From Phytophthora quininea (taxonomy: Eukaryota; Oomycota; Peronosporomycetes; Peronosporales; Peronosporaceae): a stretch of DNA of 14,984 nucleotides. Shown here in pieces: positions 1-7,262 of the stretch; within the stretch, counting starts at the first letter, position 1, and every line of letters starts with the position of its first letter. The notes below the pieces were generated by a model. That model worked only from the letters and a program-made list of their open reading frames with translations. It did no database searches and had not been told where the DNA came from. Where the stretch lies: the NCBI GenBank assembly GCA_011947345.1, contig JAAVTG010000723.1, forward strand, positions 1-14,984, in the 5' to 3' direction. Position numbers and translations under genes: made by a program.

Positions 1-62
1 GTCGCCATCCAGCGACCGCGCGGACCTCTGCCAGCGCACTGGTAGTCGTGGCCAAGCACCGC

Positions 63-78
63 TACGGGTCTACGGGTC
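63..78 (+). repeat. Tandem octamer TACGGGTC x2
   Basis: Two perfect copies of TACGGGTC lie about 60-75 bases upstream of the gene start. The same pair occurs in every spacer except the one before copy 23, where a 6-base loss near 11921 removes the start of the first copy. Together the two copies form the left arm of the inverted repeat described for 68-142. Confidence 0.9.
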
Positions 79-142
79 TACTGACTCTTGGGTCATGTGG
101 TCAGCCAGCGGACCGCGTGGACCAGCATAGACCTCCGTAGAC
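68..142 (+). repeat. Bulged 13-bp inverted repeat spanning the 5S start
   Basis: The left arm GTCTACGGGTCTA (68-80) is complementary to TAGAC-CT-CCGTAGAC (128-142), leaving a two-base bulge at 133-134. Pairs run G68-C142 through G75-C135, then G76-C132 through A80-T128. The right arm includes the first six bases of the 5S gene (137-142). The 47-nt interval between the arms contains a second hairpin (98-124). The arrangement is present in every spacer, and the arm survives the 6-base deletion before copy 23 (arm at 11923-11935). A regulatory or structural role is inference only. Confidence 0.75.
98..124 (+). promoter_or_regulatory. Potential hairpin 12 bases upstream of 5S
   Basis: TGGT (98-101) can pair with ACCA (121-124), CCA (105-107) with TGG (118-120) and GCG (108-110) with CGC (114-116). 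That leaves a GAC loop, an unpaired CAG at 102-104 and an unpaired G117. It lies within the second member of the spacer duplication and just upstream of the transcription start. It could form as a DNA cruciform or in an upstream-initiated transcript. No family is recognised. Confidence 0.5.
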
Positions 143-254
143 GGCCATCTTAGGATGAGAACACCGTATCCCGTTCGCTCTGCGAAGTTAAGCATCCTCA
201 AGCTCGGGTAGTACTCAGGTGGGTGACCACTGGGGAAGTCCGGGTGCTGTCTAC
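137..254 (+). rRNA. 5S rRNA copy 1 (consensus sequence)
   Basis: 5S rRNA is a structural component of the large ribosomal subunit, transcribed by RNA polymerase III. The ends were set by the perfect 9-bp helix I: GTAGACGGC at +1-9 pairs with GCTGTCTAC at +110-118. Helix II pairs AGGATG (+16-21) with CATCCT (+57-62), and helix III pairs CGTA (+29-32) with TGCG (+45-48). Helix IV pairs +78-86 with +91-98, with A81 bulged and a GTGA tetraloop at +87-90. Helix V pairs +66-72 with +103-109, next to a loop-E-like region. The mature 3' end may be 1-2 bases longer. The terminator is 4T with a 4T backup. The downstream spacer has an odd hexamer block (GAGTCC GAGGCC GAGCC GAGAG), GTTTGTTGGGC and CGTCAAATC. 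Confidence 0.97.
186..233 (+). promoter_or_regulatory. Internal control region of 5S copy 1 (type 1 Pol III promoter)
   Basis: 5S genes are driven from inside the transcribed region, bound by TFIIIA and then TFIIIC/TFIIIB. By position in the family, the A box falls at about +50-64 (GAAGTTAAGCATCCTC, near 185-200). The intermediate element lies at about +67-72. The C box lies at about +80-97 (CAGGTGGGTGACCACTGG, 216-233). All copies share this region except for single changes in copy 2 (inside the intermediate element and at the 3' edge) and a deletion just downstream of it in copy 28. The boundaries come from established 5S biology, not from a visible footprint. Confidence 0.8.
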
Positions 255-255
255 C

Positions 256-259
256 TTTT
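256..259 (+). terminator. Pol III terminator of 5S copy 1 (TTTT)
   Basis: A run of four T on the non-template strand starts at +120, one base after helix I closes plus a C. Four T is the usual minimum for efficient Pol III termination. Twelve copies have four T here (1, 2, 10, 12, 13, 15, 20, 21, 23, 25, 26, 27). The other sixteen have only three. Confidence 0.85.
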
Positions 260-277
260 GCCACCGCTACCTCGATC

Positions 278-281
278 TTTT
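278..281 (+). terminator. Backup Pol III T run (+142 to +145)
   Basis: A second TTTT lies in CTCGATCTTTTGCCG, 22 bases beyond the primary run. It is intact in 26 of 28 units and is TTT only in the units of copies 15 and 22. Units whose primary run is three T would depend on it, yielding a precursor with a roughly 25-nt 3' trailer. Its use is inferred from position and composition. Confidence 0.55.
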
Positions 282-284
282 GCC

Positions 285-306
285 GAGTCCGAGGCCGAGC
301 CGAGAG
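285..306 (+). repeat. GAGTCC/GAGGCC hexamer block of unit 1
   Basis: A short variable tandem block of GAGTCC and GAGGCC units sits just after the backup T run. In most units it reads TCC-GGCC-TCC or TCC-GGCC-GGCC types, followed by GAGTTGCC. Copy number and order differ between units and the block drives much of the unit-length variation. In this unit it ends irregularly as GAGCC GAGAG. Confidence 0.85.
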
Positions 307-524
307 TTGCCGCCTTCGCCAAGCAGCCAACTTCACATGCCCACAGCTCGCGCGCTGGTGTGGCTGGTTTGTTGGGCTGCCGCCGACGCGCGCGCTGCAC
401 TCGTCTCGACGCGTAGATGCGTTTTGCGCCCTCAAACGTCAAATCGGACACGTACAGCCTCCAGGACGGGCGGCTGAAGTTGGCGCTTCGAAGCCCGCGC
501 GGAGCAGGTCGGTCGAGCTGGACC

Positions 525-568
525 GGGTCATGTCGCAGGTCAGTCGCCATCCAGCGACCGCGCGGACC
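525..568 (+). repeat. Spacer duplication, element A
   Basis: This segment shares, in the same order, GGGTCATGT, GGTCAG, CCAGCG, ACCGCG and GGACC with element B at 632-665. Extra bases CGCA and TCGCCAT separate the blocks. It can form its own hairpin, GTCGC-CATCCA-GCGAC (544-559). The pair is present in all complete spacers. Confidence 0.8.
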
Positions 569-631
569 TCTGCCAGCGCACTGGTAGTCGTGGCCAAGCA
601 CCGCTACGGGTCTACGGGTCTACTGACTCTT

Positions 632-665
632 GGGTCATGTGGTCAGCCAGCGGACCGCGTGGACC
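632..665 (+). repeat. Spacer duplication, element B
   Basis: This is the shorter member of the pair, containing GGGTCATGT, GGTCAG, CCAGCG, GACCGCG and GGACC without the intervening bases of element A. It ends 13 bases before the 5S start at 679 and contains the hairpin described at 98-124 for the previous unit. It may be the product of an old partial spacer duplication with the copies since diverged. Confidence 0.8.
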
Positions 666-678
666 AGCATAGACCTCC

Positions 679-795
679 GTAGACGGCCATCTTAGGATGA
701 GAACACCGTATCCCGTTCGCTCTGCGAAGTTAAGCATCCTCAAGCTCAGGTAGTACTCAGGTGGGTGACCACTGGGAAGTCCGGGTGCTGTCTAC
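679..795 (+). rRNA. 5S rRNA copy 2, variant (G70A, one G lost)
   Basis: This copy is 117 nt, one shorter than the consensus. At 748 the consensus G70 is A, which turns the G70-C105 pair of helix V into an A/C mismatch. The run GGGG at +96-99 is GGG here (774-776), at the junction of helix IV and loop E. Helices I-III are intact. Terminator 4T (797-800), backup 4T. The downstream spacer has an extra GAGGCC plus GAGCC, a short CTCGCGCTGG run, GCGTTTGCG with three T, and CGTCAAATC. It may be a less functional copy, or it may reflect lower consensus quality near the window edge. Confidence 0.9.
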
Positions 796-1221
796 CTTTT
801 GCCACCGCTACCTCGATCTTTTGCCGAGTCCGAGGCCGAGGCCGAGCCGAGTTGCCGCCTTCGCCAAGCAGCCAACTTCACATGCCCACAGCTCGCGCTG
901 GTGTGGCTGGTTTGGTTGGGCTGCCGCCGACGCGCGCGCTGCACTCGTCTCGACGCGTAGATGCGTTTGCGCCCTCAAACGTCAAATCGGACACGTACAG
1001 CCTCCAGGACGGGCGGCTGAAGTTGGCGCTTCGAAGCCCGCGCGGAGCAGGTCGGTCGAGCTGGACCGGGTCATGTCGCAGGTCAGTCGCCATCCAGCGA
1101 CCGCGCGGACCTCTGCCAGCGCACTGGTAGTCGTGGCCAAGCACCGCTACGGGTCTACGGGTCTACTGACTCTTGGGTCATGTGGTCAGCCAGCGGACCG
1201 CGTGGACCAGCATAGACCTCC

Positions 1222-1339
1222 GTAGACGGCCATCTTAGGATGAGAACACCGTATCCCGTTCGCTCTGCGAAGTTAAGCATCCTCAAGCTCGGGTAGTACT
1301 CAGGTGGGTGACCACTGGGGAAGTCCGGGTGCTGTCTAC
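1222..1339 (+). rRNA. 5S rRNA copy 3
   Basis: Consensus 118-nt gene. The primary terminator is only three T (1341-1343), with the backup 4T downstream. Spacer: shortest hexamer block (GAGTCC GAGGCC GAG), short CTCGCGCTGG and GACGCGCGCTGC runs, CGTCCAAATC. The next gene follows after 532 bases, the shortest period in the window. Confidence 0.96.
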
Positions 1340-1753
1340 CTTTGCCACCGCTACCTCGATCTTTTGCCGAGTCCGAGGCCGAGTTGCCGCCTTCGCCAAG
1401 CAGCCAACTTCACATGCCCACAGCTCGCGCTGGTGTGGCTGGTTTGGTTGGGCTGCCGCCGACGCGCGCTGCACTCGTCTCGACGCGTAGATGCGTTTTG
1501 CGCCCTCAAACGTCCAAATCGGACACGTACAGCCTCCAGGACGGGCGGCTGAAGTTGGCGCTTCGAAGCCCGCGCGGAGCAGGTCGGTCGAGCTGGACCG
1601 GGTCATGTCGCAGGTCAGTCGCCATCCAGCGACCGCGCGGACCTCTGCCAGCGCACTGGTAGTCGTGGCCAAGCACCGCTACGGGTCTACGGGTCTACTG
1701 ACTCTTGGGTCATGTGGTCAGCCAGCGGACCGCGTGGACCAGCATAGACCTCC

Positions 1754-1871
1754 GTAGACGGCCATCTTAGGATGAGAACACCGTATCCCGTTCGCTCTGC
1801 GAAGTTAAGCATCCTCAAGCTCGGGTAGTACTCAGGTGGGTGACCACTGGGGAAGTCCGGGTGCTGTCTAC
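1754..1871 (+). rRNA. 5S rRNA copy 4
   Basis: Consensus 118-nt gene with a 3T primary and 4T backup terminator. Spacer: TCC-GGCC-TCC hexamer block, GTTTGTTGGGC, long CG runs. It carries a one-base loss unique in this window, GACGCGTGATGCG instead of GACGCGTAGATGCG near 2024-2035, which removes a stop codon present in the other units. Confidence 0.96.
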
Positions 1872-2293
1872 CTTTGCCACCGCTACCTCGATCTTTTGCC
1901 GAGTCCGAGGCCGAGTCCGAGTTGCCGCCTTCGCCAAGCAGCCAACTTCACATGCCCACAGCTCGCGCGCTGGTGTGGCTGGTTTGTTGGGCTGCCGCCG
2001 ACGCGCGCGCTGCACTCGTCTCGACGCGTGATGCGTTTTGCGCCCTCAAACGTCCAAATCGGACACGTACAGCCTCCAGGACGGGCGGCTGAAGTTGGCG
2101 CTTCGAAGCCCGCGCGGAGCAGGTCGGTCGAGCTGGACCGGGTCATGTCGCAGGTCAGTCGCCATCCAGCGACCGCGCGGACCTCTGCCAGCGCACTGGT
2201 AGTCGTGGCCAAGCACCGCTACGGGTCTACGGGTCTACTGACTCTTGGGTCATGTGGTCAGCCAGCGGACCGCGTGGACCAGCATAGACCTCC

Positions 2294-2411
2294 GTAGACG
2301 GCCATCTTAGGATGAGAACACCGTATCCCGTTCGCTCTGCGAAGTTAAGCATCCTCAAGCTCGGGTAGTACTCAGGTGGGTGACCACTGGGGAAGTCCGG
2401 GTGCTGTCTAC
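2294..2411 (+). rRNA. 5S rRNA copy 5
   Basis: Consensus 118-nt gene with a 3T primary and 4T backup terminator. The hexamer block starts GAGGCC GAGGCC rather than GAGTCC, a state shared only with copy 21. Short GACGCGCGCTGC run. Apart from that T/G difference the spacer matches that of copy 9. Confidence 0.96.
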
Positions 2412-2827
2412 CTTTGCCACCGCTACCTCGATCTTTTGCCGAGGCCGAGGCCGAGTTGCCGCCTTCGCCAAGCAGCCAACTTCACATGCCCACAGCTCGC
2501 GCGCTGGTGTGGCTGGTTTGGTTGGGCTGCCGCCGACGCGCGCTGCACTCGTCTCGACGCGTAGATGCGTTTTGCGCCCTCAAACGTCCAAATCGGACAC
2601 GTACAGCCTCCAGGACGGGCGGCTGAAGTTGGCGCTTCGAAGCCCGCGCGGAGCAGGTCGGTCGAGCTGGACCGGGTCATGTCGCAGGTCAGTCGCCATC
2701 CAGCGACCGCGCGGACCTCTGCCAGCGCACTGGTAGTCGTGGCCAAGCACCGCTACGGGTCTACGGGTCTACTGACTCTTGGGTCATGTGGTCAGCCAGC
2801 GGACCGCGTGGACCAGCATAGACCTCC

Positions 2828-2945
2828 GTAGACGGCCATCTTAGGATGAGAACACCGTATCCCGTTCGCTCTGCGAAGTTAAGCATCCTCAAGCTCGGGT
2901 AGTACTCAGGTGGGTGACCACTGGGGAAGTCCGGGTGCTGTCTAC
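2828..2945 (+). rRNA. 5S rRNA copy 6
   Basis: Consensus 118-nt gene with a 3T primary and 4T backup terminator. Spacer: TCC-GGCC-TCC block, GTTTGTTGGGC, long CG runs, CGTCCAAATC. It matches the copy 4 spacer except that the base lost there is present here. Confidence 0.96.
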
Positions 2946-3368
2946 CTTTGCCACCGCTACCTCGATCTTTTGCCGAGTCCGAGGCCGAGTCCGAGTTGCC
3001 GCCTTCGCCAAGCAGCCAACTTCACATGCCCACAGCTCGCGCGCTGGTGTGGCTGGTTTGTTGGGCTGCCGCCGACGCGCGCGCTGCACTCGTCTCGACG
3101 CGTAGATGCGTTTTGCGCCCTCAAACGTCCAAATCGGACACGTACAGCCTCCAGGACGGGCGGCTGAAGTTGGCGCTTCGAAGCCCGCGCGGAGCAGGTC
3201 GGTCGAGCTGGACCGGGTCATGTCGCAGGTCAGTCGCCATCCAGCGACCGCGCGGACCTCTGCCAGCGCACTGGTAGTCGTGGCCAAGCACCGCTACGGG
3301 TCTACGGGTCTACTGACTCTTGGGTCATGTGGTCAGCCAGCGGACCGCGTGGACCAGCATAGACCTCC

Positions 3369-3486
3369 GTAGACGGCCATCTTAGGATGAGAACACCGTA
3401 TCCCGTTCGCTCTGCGAAGTTAAGCATCCTCAAGCTCGGGTAGTACTCAGGTGGGTGACCACTGGGGAAGTCCGGGTGCTGTCTAC
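3369..3486 (+). rRNA. 5S rRNA copy 7
   Basis: Consensus 118-nt gene with a 3T primary and 4T backup terminator. Spacer: TCC-GGCC-TCC block, CCAACTCACATG with one T fewer than most units, GTTTGGTTGGGC, long CG runs. The full 541-base unit (3369-3909) appears identical to the next one. Confidence 0.96.
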
Positions 3487-3909
3487 CTTTGCCACCGCTA
3501 CCTCGATCTTTTGCCGAGTCCGAGGCCGAGTCCGAGTTGCCGCCTTCGCCAAGCAGCCAACTCACATGCCCACAGCTCGCGCGCTGGTGTGGCTGGTTTG
3601 GTTGGGCTGCCGCCGACGCGCGCGCTGCACTCGTCTCGACGCGTAGATGCGTTTTGCGCCCTCAAACGTCCAAATCGGACACGTACAGCCTCCAGGACGG
3701 GCGGCTGAAGTTGGCGCTTCGAAGCCCGCGCGGAGCAGGTCGGTCGAGCTGGACCGGGTCATGTCGCAGGTCAGTCGCCATCCAGCGACCGCGCGGACCT
3801 CTGCCAGCGCACTGGTAGTCGTGGCCAAGCACCGCTACGGGTCTACGGGTCTACTGACTCTTGGGTCATGTGGTCAGCCAGCGGACCGCGTGGACCAGCA
3901 TAGACCTCC

Positions 3910-4027
3910 GTAGACGGCCATCTTAGGATGAGAACACCGTATCCCGTTCGCTCTGCGAAGTTAAGCATCCTCAAGCTCGGGTAGTACTCAGGTGGGTGAC
4001 CACTGGGGAAGTCCGGGTGCTGTCTAC
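3910..4027 (+). rRNA. 5S rRNA copy 8 (unit identical to copy 7)
   Basis: Consensus 118-nt gene with a 3T primary and 4T backup terminator. The unit 3910-4450 matches 3369-3909 at every variable site, including the rare CCAACTCACATG state. This is the only adjacent pair of units I found with no difference, and it suggests a recent single-unit duplication. Confidence 0.96.
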
Positions 4028-4450
4028 CTTTGCCACCGCTACCTCGATCTTTTGCCGAGTCCGAGGCCGAGTCCGAGTTGCCGCCTTCGCCAAGCAGCCA
4101 ACTCACATGCCCACAGCTCGCGCGCTGGTGTGGCTGGTTTGGTTGGGCTGCCGCCGACGCGCGCGCTGCACTCGTCTCGACGCGTAGATGCGTTTTGCGC
4201 CCTCAAACGTCCAAATCGGACACGTACAGCCTCCAGGACGGGCGGCTGAAGTTGGCGCTTCGAAGCCCGCGCGGAGCAGGTCGGTCGAGCTGGACCGGGT
4301 CATGTCGCAGGTCAGTCGCCATCCAGCGACCGCGCGGACCTCTGCCAGCGCACTGGTAGTCGTGGCCAAGCACCGCTACGGGTCTACGGGTCTACTGACT
4401 CTTGGGTCATGTGGTCAGCCAGCGGACCGCGTGGACCAGCATAGACCTCC

Positions 4451-4568
4451 GTAGACGGCCATCTTAGGATGAGAACACCGTATCCCGTTCGCTCTGCGAA
4501 GTTAAGCATCCTCAAGCTCGGGTAGTACTCAGGTGGGTGACCACTGGGGAAGTCCGGGTGCTGTCTAC
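4451..4568 (+). rRNA. 5S rRNA copy 9
   Basis: Consensus 118-nt gene with a 3T primary and 4T backup terminator. Spacer: short hexamer block (GAGTCC GAGGCC GAG), GTTTGGTTGGGC, short GACGCGCGCTGC run. It differs from the copy 5 spacer by one base in the hexamer block. Confidence 0.96.
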
Positions 4569-4984
4569 CTTTGCCACCGCTACCTCGATCTTTTGCCGAG
4601 TCCGAGGCCGAGTTGCCGCCTTCGCCAAGCAGCCAACTTCACATGCCCACAGCTCGCGCGCTGGTGTGGCTGGTTTGGTTGGGCTGCCGCCGACGCGCGC
4701 TGCACTCGTCTCGACGCGTAGATGCGTTTTGCGCCCTCAAACGTCCAAATCGGACACGTACAGCCTCCAGGACGGGCGGCTGAAGTTGGCGCTTCGAAGC
4801 CCGCGCGGAGCAGGTCGGTCGAGCTGGACCGGGTCATGTCGCAGGTCAGTCGCCATCCAGCGACCGCGCGGACCTCTGCCAGCGCACTGGTAGTCGTGGC
4901 CAAGCACCGCTACGGGTCTACGGGTCTACTGACTCTTGGGTCATGTGGTCAGCCAGCGGACCGCGTGGACCAGCATAGACCTCC

Positions 4985-5102
4985 GTAGACGGCCATCTTA
5001 GGATGAGAACACCGTATCCCGTTCGCTCTGCGAAGTTAAGCATCCTCAAGCTCGGGTAGTACTCAGGTGGGTGACCACTGGGGAAGTCCGGGTGCTGTCT
5101 AC
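4985..5102 (+). rRNA. 5S rRNA copy 10
   Basis: Consensus 118-nt gene with a 4T primary and 4T backup terminator. Spacer: TCC-GGCC-TCC block, GTTTGTTGGGC, long CG runs. It equals the copy 6 spacer plus one T in the terminator. Confidence 0.96.
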
Positions 5103-5526
5103 CTTTTGCCACCGCTACCTCGATCTTTTGCCGAGTCCGAGGCCGAGTCCGAGTTGCCGCCTTCGCCAAGCAGCCAACTTCACATGCCCACAGCTCGCGC
5201 GCTGGTGTGGCTGGTTTGTTGGGCTGCCGCCGACGCGCGCGCTGCACTCGTCTCGACGCGTAGATGCGTTTTGCGCCCTCAAACGTCCAAATCGGACACG
5301 TACAGCCTCCAGGACGGGCGGCTGAAGTTGGCGCTTCGAAGCCCGCGCGGAGCAGGTCGGTCGAGCTGGACCGGGTCATGTCGCAGGTCAGTCGCCATCC
5401 AGCGACCGCGCGGACCTCTGCCAGCGCACTGGTAGTCGTGGCCAAGCACCGCTACGGGTCTACGGGTCTACTGACTCTTGGGTCATGTGGTCAGCCAGCG
5501 GACCGCGTGGACCAGCATAGACCTCC

Positions 5527-5644
5527 GTAGACGGCCATCTTAGGATGAGAACACCGTATCCCGTTCGCTCTGCGAAGTTAAGCATCCTCAAGCTCGGGTA
5601 GTACTCAGGTGGGTGACCACTGGGGAAGTCCGGGTGCTGTCTAC
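5527..5644 (+). rRNA. 5S rRNA copy 11
   Basis: Consensus 118-nt gene with a 3T primary and 4T backup terminator. Spacer: TCC-GGCC-TCC block, CCAACTCACATG, and GTTTGTTGGCTG, which has one G fewer than most other variants of that motif and is shared with copy 18. Long CG runs. Confidence 0.96.
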
Positions 5645-6065
5645 CTTTGCCACCGCTACCTCGATCTTTTGCCGAGTCCGAGGCCGAGTCCGAGTTGCCG
5701 CCTTCGCCAAGCAGCCAACTCACATGCCCACAGCTCGCGCGCTGGTGTGGCTGGTTTGTTGGCTGCCGCCGACGCGCGCGCTGCACTCGTCTCGACGCGT
5801 AGATGCGTTTTGCGCCCTCAAACGTCCAAATCGGACACGTACAGCCTCCAGGACGGGCGGCTGAAGTTGGCGCTTCGAAGCCCGCGCGGAGCAGGTCGGT
5901 CGAGCTGGACCGGGTCATGTCGCAGGTCAGTCGCCATCCAGCGACCGCGCGGACCTCTGCCAGCGCACTGGTAGTCGTGGCCAAGCACCGCTACGGGTCT
6001 ACGGGTCTACTGACTCTTGGGTCATGTGGTCAGCCAGCGGACCGCGTGGACCAGCATAGACCTCC

Positions 6066-6183
6066 GTAGACGGCCATCTTAGGATGAGAACACCGTATCC
6101 CGTTCGCTCTGCGAAGTTAAGCATCCTCAAGCTCGGGTAGTACTCAGGTGGGTGACCACTGGGGAAGTCCGGGTGCTGTCTAC
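6066..6183 (+). rRNA. 5S rRNA copy 12
   Basis: Consensus 118-nt gene with a 4T primary and 4T backup terminator. The hexamer block is TCC-GGCC-GGCC followed by GAGGTTGCC, with one extra G. Spacer: GTTTGGTTGGGC and long CG runs. The period to the next gene is 544 bases, the longest seen. Confidence 0.96.
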
Positions 6184-6609
6184 CTTTTGCCACCGCTACC
6201 TCGATCTTTTGCCGAGTCCGAGGCCGAGGCCGAGGTTGCCGCCTTCGCCAAGCAGCCAACTTCACATGCCCACAGCTCGCGCGCTGGTGTGGCTGGTTTG
6301 GTTGGGCTGCCGCCGACGCGCGCGCTGCACTCGTCTCGACGCGTAGATGCGTTTTGCGCCCTCAAACGTCCAAATCGGACACGTACAGCCTCCAGGACGG
6401 GCGGCTGAAGTTGGCGCTTCGAAGCCCGCGCGGAGCAGGTCGGTCGAGCTGGACCGGGTCATGTCGCAGGTCAGTCGCCATCCAGCGACCGCGCGGACCT
6501 CTGCCAGCGCACTGGTAGTCGTGGCCAAGCACCGCTACGGGTCTACGGGTCTACTGACTCTTGGGTCATGTGGTCAGCCAGCGGACCGCGTGGACCAGCA
6601 TAGACCTCC

Positions 6610-6727
6610 GTAGACGGCCATCTTAGGATGAGAACACCGTATCCCGTTCGCTCTGCGAAGTTAAGCATCCTCAAGCTCGGGTAGTACTCAGGTGGGTGAC
6701 CACTGGGGAAGTCCGGGTGCTGTCTAC
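6610..6727 (+). rRNA. 5S rRNA copy 13
   Basis: Consensus 118-nt gene with a 4T primary and 4T backup terminator. The hexamer block has an extra C (GAGTCCCGAGGCCGAG). Spacer: short GACGCGCGCTGC run and CGTCAAATC with one C fewer, the state also seen in copies 1, 2, 14 and 19. Confidence 0.96.
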
Positions 6728-7144
6728 CTTTTGCCACCGCTACCTCGATCTTTTGCCGAGTCCCGAGGCCGAGTTGCCGCCTTCGCCAAGCAGCCAACTT
6801 CACATGCCCACAGCTCGCGCGCTGGTGTGGCTGGTTTGGTTGGGCTGCCGCCGACGCGCGCTGCACTCGTCTCGACGCGTAGATGCGTTTTGCGCCCTCA
6901 AACGTCAAATCGGACACGTACAGCCTCCAGGACGGGCGGCTGAAGTTGGCGCTTCGAAGCCCGCGCGGAGCAGGTCGGTCGAGCTGGACCGGGTCATGTC
7001 GCAGGTCAGTCGCCATCCAGCGACCGCGCGGACCTCTGCCAGCGCACTGGTAGTCGTGGCCAAGCACCGCTACGGGTCTACGGGTCTACTGACTCTTGGG
7101 TCATGTGGTCAGCCAGCGGACCGCGTGGACCAGCATAGACCTCC

Positions 7145-7262
7145 GTAGACGGCCATCTTAGGATGAGAACACCGTATCCCGTTCGCTCTGCGAAGTTAAG
7201 CATCCTCAAGCTCGGGTAGTACTCAGGTGGGTGACCACTGGGGAAGTCCGGGTGCTGTCTAC
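7145..7262 (+). rRNA. 5S rRNA copy 14
   Basis: Consensus 118-nt gene with a 3T primary and 4T backup terminator. Spacer: TCC-GGCC-TCC block, GTTTGGTTGGGC, short GACGCGCGCTGC run, CGTCAAATC. Confidence 0.96.

Larger units (their letters stand above)
1..136 (+). other. Partial spacer upstream of 5S copy 1
   Basis: This is the last 136 bases of a spacer whose gene lies outside the window. It begins inside the first member of the spacer's internal duplication (CCAGCGACCGCGCGGACC near 8-25). It then holds a tandem octamer TACGGGTC x2 (63-78), the second member of the duplication (about 91-124) and the left side of an inverted repeat that runs into copy 1. No canonical TATA box is visible. The only weak AT-containing stretch near the start is CATAGA at 126-131. 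Confidence 0.9.
255..678 (+). other. 5S spacer 1, used as the model spacer
   Basis: No second gene is seen in this spacer. In order it holds: the primary T run (256-259), a backup T run (278-281), the GAGTCC/GAGGCC block (285-306), a pyrimidine- and CG-rich stretch with length-variable CG runs and a TGGTTTG(G)TTGGG motif (about 307-440), and then a near-invariant 238-nt block (441-678). The invariant block carries the palindrome GCTTCGAAGC (485-494), the duplicated elements at 525-568 and 632-665, and the inverted repeat that enters the next gene. The 26 other full spacers share this layout; their differences are given with each 5S copy. Confidence 0.9.

Noticed and set aside
63..81. Telomere-like TACGGGTC repeats
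   Set aside because: Only two copies per unit, inside each 5S spacer, and not matching a known telomere repeat.
131..160. Resemblance of CCGTAGACGGCCATCTTAGG to the dinoflagellate spliced leader (CCGTAGCCATTTTGGCTCAAG)
   Set aside because: This is the 5' end of the 5S gene, accounted for by helix I pairing. It has no matching splice donor context or Sm-like site, and the similarity is partial.
470..500. Possible tRNA in the spacer, from the B-box-like GCTTCGAAGCC
   Set aside because: No A box at the required spacing, no acceptor stem, and no anticodon arm can be folded around it.
255..678. Linked U6 snRNA, spliced-leader RNA or other small RNA in the spacer, as seen in some protist 5S arrays
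   Set aside because: No U6 core motif (ACAGAGA), spliced-leader exon or Sm site was found on either strand when read by eye.
421..689. Recurrent 88-codon open frame, starting ATGCGTTTTGCG in most spacers and ending at a TAG formed by the first bases of 5S
   Set aside because: The frame is broken by single-base indels in several units (CGTCAAATC versus CGTCCAAATC), there is no recognisable domain, and the opposite strand is equally open. It looks like a stop-poor GC-rich repeat rather than a gene.
4918..5445. Minus-strand open frames of about 170 codons crossing the 5S gene and spacer
   Set aside because: They run antisense through a structural RNA gene, change frame from unit to unit with homopolymer indels, and have low-complexity GC-driven composition.
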